From positions 310,001 through 374,000 of the forward strand of contig QQUA01000006.1 of NCBI GenBank assembly GCA_008501825.1: a stretch of DNA of 64,000 nucleotides. Reading direction: 5' to 3'. The notes beneath the pieces are model-generated. The model searched no databases. It was not told the DNA's origin and worked only from the letters and a program-made list of their open reading frames with translations. Made by a program: the position numbers and the translations under genes. Of this stretch, positions 16,599-23,404 are shown piece after piece. Numbering within the stretch: position 1 is the stretch's first letter; each line of letters begins with the position of its first letter. This DNA comes from Planctomycetota bacterium. Its GTDB lineage: Bacteria; Planctomycetota; UBA1135.

Positions 16599-17777
16599 AT
16601 GCATTCTTTTAGATCCATCCTTCTCCTCCCCTTGTTCGGATTGGTGGCGGCCGATCTGCCCGCTCAAAACCAGCCAGAGACATTCTTCGCCGTACATTGC
16701 GAACCGAACAACGCCAACCCACAGGTGTTCCAGGGGTTACGGGCCTTGGTCGCGGATGCGGAAGCCCGCAACATCCCGCTGAGTTTTGAGTTCGGGGTGA
16801 CTTGGGCGGAAATGATTCTGGCCAATCCCACCATGCTGGCGGAGGTTCGCGCCTGGCAACAAAGCGGCCATGCCGTCGGAGGGCACCATCACGGCGTCGA
16901 TCATCCTTATTGGGACGGCTACACCGACCTTCATCCCAGCCAAGTGAATCGGATCGAGCCGGTTCTCGGCACCATGGCTGACTTCAAGGCCATTCTGGAT
17001 CCATTGGTCGGTCCACAGGGTTTGCAATTCGGCGGCCTGGACGACTCGGAGTACGAGTGGCCCTATGGCGTTCCCTTTCAAACCCACGGTGGCCGCGACC
17101 CGGATGACGCCGTGACTCCTCGGGAGTTTTGGCTGCGCAACCACTACAGCACCTGGCACGTAGACCACGCCTATCTCGATAGCCCGATCATGCTGGCGAA
17201 TCTGAAGAGCCTGCACGATCAAACTCAATCGCCGAACGTGTTCGGGGTCGTTACCCACGTGGTGGACTACCAGGCCAATCCGGCCATCTTTCAAAGCTGG
17301 TTCGACTTCCTGCAGGCCAAAGATCCCACCGGTTCCAATCAAAAGACGGTCATGGAAATCCTTGCCGGGCTTCCACCGGCTTTGGTTGCCGATCGATCCA
17401 CTCTGCCCATGTCCGGCGGACAAATCCAACTGAGTTTGCGGAGCGACGCCACCCTCGCCGGCATGAGTTATCGCTTTCTGCTTTCTTTGAGCGGCTCCTT
17501 TCCCGGGTACGACTGGAACGGGATTTACGACGACGGTGTGCACGTGGGTCTCAACCCGGATTCTTGGACCGACTTCAGCATGGAACAGGCCAATTCCGCC
17601 TGGTTGCCTGGATTCTTCGGCATCACTGGCGTTGACGGCGGGGCCGCCGCCACGGTGGACACCCTCGGCCCCCTGCCGCCGTCCTTCAGCGGCCAGCGCT
17701 TGACCTTTGCGGCGGTCATCTTCGACGCCGGCGGCCTTCAGTTTTCCTCCAATCCGGTGGAAATCGACGTGCAATAG
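16599..17777 (+). CDS. Secreted polysaccharide-deacetylase-like protein
   Basis: A 392-residue secreted protein with a signal peptide (RSILLLPLFGLVAADLPAQ). The N-terminal half resembles a NodB-type deacetylase barrel: LSFEFGVTWAEMIL, a His-rich AVGGHHHGVDHPYW in the place of the second metal-binding motif, and later HYSTWHVDHAYLDSP. The C-terminal 120 residues form a beta-sandwich with Asp-rich loops (SLRSDATLAGMSYRFLL and SLSGSFPGYDWNG). Probably a metal-dependent hydrolase acting on a secreted or cell-wall polymer, but the first Asp-Asp motif of classical deacetylases is not obvious, so the catalytic class is uncertain. The ATG at 16599 directly precedes the signal peptide. Confidence 0.55.
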   Translation: MHSFRSILLLPLFGLVAADLPAQNQPETFFAVHCEPNNANPQVFQGLRALVADAEARNIPLSFEFGVTWAEMILANPTMLAEVRAWQQSGHAVGGHHHGVDHPYWDGYTDLHPSQVNRIEPVLGTMADFKAILDPLVGPQGLQFGGLDDSEYEWPYGVPFQTHGGRDPDDAVTPREFWLRNHYSTWHVDHAYLDSPIMLANLKSLHDQTQSPNVFGVVTHVVDYQANPAIFQSWFDFLQAKDPTGSNQKTVMEILAGLPPALVADRSTLPMSGGQIQLSLRSDATLAGMSYRFLLSLSGSFPGYDWNGIYDDGVHVGLNPDSWTDFSMEQANSAWLPGFFGITGVDGGAAATVDTLGPLPPSFSGQRLTFAAVIFDAGGLQFSSNPVEIDVQ

Positions 17778-17800
17778 GGACTTCGGGGATTGTCCTTCGT

Positions 17801-17824
17801 GCCCCGGCGTGGGGTCGCCGGGGC
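17801..17824 (+). terminator. GC-rich hairpin after the deacetylase-like gene
   Basis: GCCCCGGCG pairs perfectly with CGCCGGGGC around the loop TGGGGT, 24 bases after the stop. There is no T-run, so it may act with Rho or stabilise the 3-prime end. Confidence 0.6.
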
Positions 17825-17834
17825 GCGAGTTTGA

Positions 17835-17924
17835 ATACCAGTAAGTTTCTATTGATCACAGGAATAATCAACCATTAAAAGGGTCTTTTGACCTCTCTCT
17901 TGCAGTTTCCATACTTATTGGTAT
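17835..17924. promoter_or_regulatory. Pair of inverted operator-like sites upstream of the TetR gene
   Basis: ACTTACTGGTAT occurs on the minus strand at 17846-17835 and ACTTATTGGTAT on the plus strand at 17913-17924, 11 of 12 bases alike. The second lies inside CATAC-TTATTG-GTATG, an inverted repeat ending nine bases before the tetR start codon. The arrangement suits autorepression by the adjacent TetR-family protein, possibly with looping between the sites. Confidence 0.65.
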
Positions 17925-17933
17925 GTTTCATGC

Positions 17934-18569
17934 ATGCCCCGCAGTGCTCCGGAAATGCCCGGTCGATTGGCGCAAAGCGCCTTCCAGCTGTTCTCCGAGC
18001 GCGGCTTTGAGGCGGTCACCCTGGATCAGATCGCCGCCCGAGCTGGCGTCACCAAGGGCAGCTTCTATAGCCACTTCAAATCCAAGCAAGACATCATCCG
18101 TGGGGCTTGCGCCCACTACTACCGCAGCTATCAGCGGCGGGTTCATGAAGCCCTGGCCCCGCTAAGCGATCCCACCCAACGGCTCCGGCGGGTGCTGGAG
18201 CTATCAGTGCGCACTTGCGTCCTCGACCGGGGGAATCGGGTGTTTACCACCGAGATTTTTGCTTTGTTGCTTCAGGACGAAGAAGTCCGTCGCGGCTGGA
18301 TGCAGTTTTACGACACGGTTCGAGAGATGTATCTGGGTTTGGTTCATGCCGTTCAAGTGGCCGAACGGGAACCGGTACCCGACCCCCGCCGGGCAGTGGA
18401 TTTGATGTTGGCCGCCATGGAGGGCATCAAGATGCGAGCCGCCTTCGAGCCACAACTCGGCGATCGTTGCGAGCAGGAGGCCATCGTGAGCGATTTGCTC
18501 CGCATCCTCGGCTTTCCTCTTTCTTCTCCCTCCTTTGCCTCATCGGCTCCGACACAAGACTCAAAGTGA
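17934..18569 (+). CDS. TetR/AcrR family transcriptional regulator
   Basis: A 211-residue repressor-type protein. The N-terminal DNA-binding domain is clear (AFQLFSERGFEAVTLDQIAARAGVTKGSFYSHFKSKQDII, residues about 16-55), and the C-terminal helices would hold the effector pocket. It is the first gene of a plus-strand set (oxidoreductase, ThuA-DUF5703, GH36-peptidase), and its stop overlaps the GTG of the oxidoreductase, so it likely senses a sugar-derived compound and controls this set together with itself. Two matching operator-like repeats lie directly upstream. The inducer is unknown. Confidence 0.9.
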   Translation: MPRSAPEMPGRLAQSAFQLFSERGFEAVTLDQIAARAGVTKGSFYSHFKSKQDIIRGACAHYYRSYQRRVHEALAPLSDPTQRLRRVLELSVRTCVLDRGNRVFTTEIFALLLQDEEVRRGWMQFYDTVREMYLGLVHAVQVAEREPVPDPRRAVDLMLAAMEGIKMRAAFEPQLGDRCEQEAIVSDLLRILGFPLSSPSFASSAPTQDSK

Positions 18570-19888
18570 AGCACCTCTCCTCTGGCCCTGAACAGAATCC
18601 ATCTCAAAGCCGGCGAAAGTTCCTAAGGAACAGCACTGCCGTGGGCATGGTGGCGATGGGGAGCCTTTCTTTGACTCGCAGCGCGTTTCCCGCCGGACTG
18701 GATAGGCTGCGCATCGGCATGATCGGTTGTGGCGGCCGCTGTTCCGGCGCCGCGGTACAAAGCATGCGCAGTGGTCCTTTCGTCAAGTTGGTGGCCATGT
18801 ACGATGTGTTCGCCGACCGGGTTCAACAAAGTCGCGCCGCTTTGCAAGCAGAGCTTCCCGACCAAGTGGAAGTGCCGGACGAGCATTGTTTCAGCGATTT
18901 TGATGGGTATCGCAGAGTTATTGACCTCTCCGATTTAGTGCTGATTGCTTGTGCTTCCAAGTTTCATCCGATGTATGCGGAAGCAGCCATTCGGGCCGGA
19001 AAGCACGTGTTCGTAGAAAAGCCTCATGGCATCGATCCGGTTGGAGTCCGGCGCATGCAGGCGGCGTGCGATTTGGCCAAGGAAAAAGGGCTGAGTCTGG
19101 TTTCAGGATTGCAAAGCCGGTTTTACAACGGTTACCAAGAAGCGGTTCGGCGAATTCAAGACGGCCAAATCGGCGATGTCATTTCCATGCAAGCCATGTT
19201 CCTGCGCGGGCCTTACCGTTTGGAAGTGCGGAAACCCGAGCACAGCGAAACTCAGTATCAATTCCGCAATTGGTACCATTTCCGCTGGCTTTCCGGTGAC
19301 GACGTGACTCAATCGCTGGTGCACAACATCGACCGCATGGCTTGGATTCTCGGCGAAGAAATGCCGCAGTGGTGTTTTGGGCTCGGAGGCCGTTCTTCCA
19401 CCTTCGGCGAAGTTTACGGCGACATGTTCGATCACCACACGGCGGTGTACGAATACGCCAGCGGCCCACGGCTGTACGCGATGTGCCGTACCCAGAATGG
19501 CTGCTACAACAACAGTGGCGACGTGATCCTTGGCTCAAAGGGAAGTTGCGATTTGGGCCGATTGGAAATCCGTGGACAAAAGCCCTGGCGGTTTTCCGAC
19601 GAACGAAACGATCCCTACCAAGCGGAACAGAGTGCTTTGGTGGAGGCGATTCGTAGTGGCCAAGCATTGAACAGTGGAAATCACATGGCCAACAGCACTA
19701 TGCAGGCGGTTTTAGGCCAAGTGGCCTGCTACACCGGGAAACCGGTAGCTTGGAAAGAGATCGCTGAATCGGAATTGCAATTCGGGCCGGAGCCGGATCG
19801 GGTCAGTTTCGAGACTCCGCCGCCGACTGTCCCCGATGAAAGCGGAAATTATCCCCTTCCCATGCCCGGAATCACCAAATTCCTTTAG
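18566..19888 (+). CDS. Tat-exported Gfo/Idh/MocA family oxidoreductase
   Basis: A 440-residue oxidoreductase with a Tat signal: SRRKFLR near residue 15 followed by a hydrophobic segment to about 40. The Rossmann domain follows (RLRIGMIGCGGRCSG), then the family motif ADLVL-like DLVLIACASKFHPMYAEAAIRAGKHVFVEKPHG with its EKP lysine, and the alpha/beta domain with HNIDRMAWILG. Members oxidise or reduce sugar hydroxyls with bound NAD(P), and exported ones carry their cofactor folded, hence Tat. The GTG start overlaps the tetR stop (GTGA). Directly behind it is a ThuA-domain protein; in rhizobial trehalose use ThuA works with ThuB, a Gfo/Idh/MocA dehydrogenase that makes 3-keto sugars, so similar 3-keto-glycoside chemistry is plausible here. 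Confidence 0.88.
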   Translation: MKHLSSGPEQNPSQSRRKFLRNSTAVGMVAMGSLSLTRSAFPAGLDRLRIGMIGCGGRCSGAAVQSMRSGPFVKLVAMYDVFADRVQQSRAALQAELPDQVEVPDEHCFSDFDGYRRVIDLSDLVLIACASKFHPMYAEAAIRAGKHVFVEKPHGIDPVGVRRMQAACDLAKEKGLSLVSGLQSRFYNGYQEAVRRIQDGQIGDVISMQAMFLRGPYRLEVRKPEHSETQYQFRNWYHFRWLSGDDVTQSLVHNIDRMAWILGEEMPQWCFGLGGRSSTFGEVYGDMFDHHTAVYEYASGPRLYAMCRTQNGCYNNSGDVILGSKGSCDLGRLEIRGQKPWRFSDERNDPYQAEQSALVEAIRSGQALNSGNHMANSTMQAVLGQVACYTGKPVAWKEIAESELQFGPEPDRVSFETPPPTVPDESGNYPLPMPGITKFL

Positions 19889-19896
19889 GACTTCCC

Positions 19897-22800
19897 ATGT
19901 TGCAGCGCCTGCTTCGATTCGGCTTTTTCCCTTTGCTTTTGGCTGCCTGCGCCGGGGCGGTCTTTCCGCAAACGGCTTTCGGCCAAGCCCGCGTCCTGCT
20001 TCTGACCGGCGAAGATCGGCACCATCGATGGCAAGAGACCACGCCGGTGCTCCAGGCTTTGTTGGAAAAAGATCCTCGGCTTCAGGTAGAAGTCCTTCAA
20101 GACTTAAGCCGAATGGAGGAGGTTGATTTTCAGAACTATGAAGCTGTGATTGTCCACTTTAAAAACGAGGGGCCGGAGCTTCCTGGAGCCAAGGCATTTC
20201 ACCGGTTGAATCAATACCTGGAGCAGGGCGGCGGCTTGGTGTTGGCTCATTTTGCTTGCGGGGCCTTCCAAGAATTCCGCGGCCAATGGCAGGAAATGGT
20301 TGGGCGTGTTTGGTTTGGAGAAACGCCGCCGGAGGGTGGCCGGCAGCACGACCCGTACGGTCCTTTCGAAGTAAGGCCGCGACCGCAAGCTCACGCCATT
20401 GTTCAGTCGATGCCTGCATTCCAGACCAAAGACGAGCTCTATACCTGCCTGGTCGGGGAGACGCCGGTCACCATTCTTGCCGAGGCGGTTTCTCCTCTCG
20501 ATCATCGTGTCTATCCAATGGCCCTTGTCCGGAAATACCACTTGGGCCGCGTATTTCTCTGCACTCTCGGCCATGACGTTGCCGCTTATCAAAACGCTGG
20601 AACTCAAGAACTTTATCGCCGGGGAACCGCTTGGGCAGCCGGTCTTCCTCCCGAGGGCCATGCCGTTTTCGAGTCGGAGTCTCCTGAAGATCCGGGAAGG
20701 TACGACGTGGTTTGGACTTCGCCGAGCGAAAACGCTTCAGGTTCCATGCCCCTAGGAAACGGCGAAATCGGATTAAATGCTTGGGTCAACTCCGAAGGCA
20801 GCTTGCTGTTCTACATCAGCCGCACGGATAGTTGGAGCGAGAACGGACGTCTGTTGAAGGTCGGCCGATTGAAGGTGGATTGCGATCCACCGCTTCCGGT
20901 GGGAAGTCGCTATGAACAGAGGTTGGATTTGCAAACCGGAACCATGGTGGTGACCTGTGGAACCGAACAGCAGTTCACTCGCTTGCAGCTTTGGGTCGAC
21001 GCCAATCATCCGGTTGTCCAGATTCAAATTGAAGGCGAGATTCCTCGAACCGCCACGGCTACCATCGAACTTTGGAGAACCGAGCGAGAAGCTTATCCGG
21101 CATGTGAAGTCAGCGATTTACTTGAAGACCGCTCGAAGCCCAATCGCTTGCATCGCCCGGTTTACGTGGAAGCGGACACGCTTTTGCCGCCGGAGCCAGG
21201 AAGAATCGGCTGGTATCACCACAATGCCCGCTCCGAGGGACCGGAATTGACGGCGAAGTTACAAGGCTTGTGGGAATTTCTGAAGCACCAGCCGGACCCT
21301 TTGTTGCACCGCACCTTCGGAGCGATGGTAACTGCCGAACAAGCGGAAGCTCTCGGGCCGAGTCGCCTGCGAAGTCCGAACCGAAAGCAGCACCAAATTC
21401 AAGTCGTTGTTCACACCGAGCATCCGGCCACCGCCGAGCAATGGTTGCAAGCCGTTGAAGAAATAAGCCAAACGGTCCGGACTCGTTCTTTCGCCGACCG
21501 GCGGAATGCGCATGAACAGTGGTGGCGCCGGTTTTGGTCTCGATCTTGGTTGCACGCCCGGGGAAAAGGGAAAGTTAAGATCGTGCCGGAAAACGAGTAT
21601 CCGCTTCGCTTGGGGGAGGATCAAAGCGGGGGCAATCGCTTTGTCGGAGAGATCGGCCGTCTTCACTTGACGACGCCGTTGACCGGTGAGCAAGTGCGTG
21701 CCTTGGCGGAACGAAGAGATCGGCGGCCCCTTCCTTCGAAAGGGTTGATCTTTGCAACCGAGCAAGGGGAGTCCGGACCGGTCGCTGCGTCGGAAGACTG
21801 GGCTTTGGGAGGCGGTTTTACCGTGGAGGCTTGGATCAAACCGGGGGATCTACCGGCAAGCGGCGGTCGCATCGTCGATCGAATCACTCCTGGAGGTGCC
21901 GACGGCTTCCTATTCGACACCTATCCGGGAAACAGTCTCCGCTTCATTGTCGGACGAAAAATCCTCAGTGCGCCGGAGGTGTTGGTTCAGGGAGAGTGGG
22001 CTCACGTCGCTGCCACCATCGACGGAGAATCCGGAACCATGGTTCTTTATCACAACGGCGAGATGGTTCAACAAAGCTCTTGGGAGGAACTCGGCGATGC
22101 TGAATTCCTGAGCCGAGCTTATGCCTTACAGCGCTTTGTGGATGCTTGTGCCGGACGCGGTCGCTTTCCAATCAAATTCAACGGTTCGATCTTTACCGTA
22201 CCTCATCCGGGAAAATTCGGCGATGCTGACTATCGGCGCTGGGGTCCGGGTTATTGGTGGCAAAATACTCGGTTGCCTTATTTGAGCATGTGCGCCAGCG
22301 GAGATTTCGAAATGTTGAAACCCCTGTTTCGCATGTACGCGGACCAACTCATGCCGCTTCATAGCTACCGGACCAAAAAATATACCGGACACGGTGGGGC
22401 CTTTATTCCCGAGTGCATGTATTTCTGGGGGCCGACCTTTACCGCAACCTATGGCTGGACTCCATTCGAGAAACGCGGGGACGACAAGCTTCAAGAAAGC
22501 GGTTGGCATAAATGGGAATGGGTCAGCGGATTGGAGTTGCTATGGATGATGCTCGACTATTACGAGCACACCTTAGACGGGGCGTTTTTGAACCAAAGTC
22601 TGCTGCCGGCGGCCCGGGAAATCCTGACTTTCTTCGATCAGCACTATGCTCTGGACGTTAAAGGCAAGCTGGTGATGCATCCTTCTCAGGCTTTGGAAAC
22701 CTGGTGGGATTGCACCAATCCCATGCCGGAAGTCGCCGGCTTGCGAGCCGTGACTGCACGCCTTTTGAACTTGGAAAAGCGGCTGACGACTACCAAGCAG

Positions 22801-23391
22801 CGGGAATTCTGGCGGGCCTTGCATAGCAAGATTCCGGAGCTTCCGCTCTGGCAGGAAAATGGTCAAACCTTGCTGGCTCCGGCGGAAGTCTTTCAAGCAA
22901 AGCGCAACGTTGAAAATCCTGAGCTCTATGCCGTCTTTCCCTTCCGGTTGGTCTCGTTTGAAAAGAACACGAGAGAGCTCGGAATCCGAACCTTGGAGCG
23001 GCGTTGGGATCGAGGCGATTTCGGCTGGAGGCAGGACGATCTTTTCATGACCACTCTCGGCCTGACGGACCAAGCCCGTACCCATTTGTTGAACCGAGCC
23101 CGAAACAAGCACGCTGGATCCCGGTTCCCGGTATTTTGGGGGCCCAATTACGATTGGATTCCCGACCAGGATCATGGCGGAGTTTTGATGCGGGGGTTCC
23201 AAACCATGATGCTGCAAACGGAAGGTCGCAAGATTCACCTGCTGCCGGCTTGGCCGTCGGATTGGGATGCTGATTTCAAATTGCATGCACCGTATCGAAC
23301 TACGATCCAGGGCTCCGTTCGCAATGGCAAGTTGGAAGCTTTGCAGGTGACTCCCGCTTCGCGGCAGGCCGACCTAATCGTTCATGGTTAG
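19897..23391 (+). CDS. Secreted ThuA-DUF5703-LamG multidomain glycoside hydrolase-like protein
   Basis: A 1164-residue secreted protein (signal peptide to about AFGQA). Residues about 28-255 are a ThuA-like domain (ARVLLLTGEDRHHRWQETTPVL, LEQGGGLVLAHFACGAFQEF, HPVW-type VGRVWFG, RVFLCTLGHD). From about 268 comes a DUF5703-like putative glycosidase domain (YDVVWTSPSENASGSMPLGN, GEIGLNAWV, ISRTDSWSENGRLLKVGR). Residues about 630-735 form a LamG/concanavalin-like insert (FTVEAWIKPGDL, GEWAHVAATIDGESG, LYHNGEM), and the rest is a helical-barrel catalytic part (YWWQNTRLPYLSMCASGDFEML, LPAWPSDWD). It lies eight bases after the oxidoreductase. The ThuA, hydrolase and carbohydrate-binding modules in one chain suggest oxidation-assisted glycoside cleavage outside the cytoplasm; the substrate is unknown. 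Confidence 0.8.
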   Translation: MLQRLLRFGFFPLLLAACAGAVFPQTAFGQARVLLLTGEDRHHRWQETTPVLQALLEKDPRLQVEVLQDLSRMEEVDFQNYEAVIVHFKNEGPELPGAKAFHRLNQYLEQGGGLVLAHFACGAFQEFRGQWQEMVGRVWFGETPPEGGRQHDPYGPFEVRPRPQAHAIVQSMPAFQTKDELYTCLVGETPVTILAEAVSPLDHRVYPMALVRKYHLGRVFLCTLGHDVAAYQNAGTQELYRRGTAWAAGLPPEGHAVFESESPEDPGRYDVVWTSPSENASGSMPLGNGEIGLNAWVNSEGSLLFYISRTDSWSENGRLLKVGRLKVDCDPPLPVGSRYEQRLDLQTGTMVVTCGTEQQFTRLQLWVDANHPVVQIQIEGEIPRTATATIELWRTEREAYPACEVSDLLEDRSKPNRLHRPVYVEADTLLPPEPGRIGWYHHNARSEGPELTAKLQGLWEFLKHQPDPLLHRTFGAMVTAEQAEALGPSRLRSPNRKQHQIQVVVHTEHPATAEQWLQAVEEISQTVRTRSFADRRNAHEQWWRRFWSRSWLHARGKGKVKIVPENEYPLRLGEDQSGGNRFVGEIGRLHLTTPLTGEQVRALAERRDRRPLPSKGLIFATEQGESGPVAASEDWALGGGFTVEAWIKPGDLPASGGRIVDRITPGGADGFLFDTYPGNSLRFIVGRKILSAPEVLVQGEWAHVAATIDGESGTMVLYHNGEMVQQSSWEELGDAEFLSRAYALQRFVDACAGRGRFPIKFNGSIFTVPHPGKFGDADYRRWGPGYWWQNTRLPYLSMCASGDFEMLKPLFRMYADQLMPLHSYRTKKYTGHGGAFIPECMYFWGPTFTATYGWTPFEKRGDDKLQESGWHKWEWVSGLELLWMMLDYYEHTLDGAFLNQSLLPAAREILTFFDQHYALDVKGKLVMHPSQALETWWDCTNPMPEVAGLRAVTARLLNLEKRLTTTKQREFWRALHSKIPELPLWQENGQTLLAPAEVFQAKRNVENPELYAVFPFRLVSFEKNTRELGIRTLERRWDRGDFGWRQDDLFMTTLGLTDQARTHLLNRARNKHAGSRFPVFWGPNYDWIPDQDHGGVLMRGFQTMMLQTEGRKIHLLPAWPSDWDADFKLHAPYRTTIQGSVRNGKLEALQVTPASRQADLIVHG

Positions 23392-23404
23392 CTAGGATGG
23401 GCCC

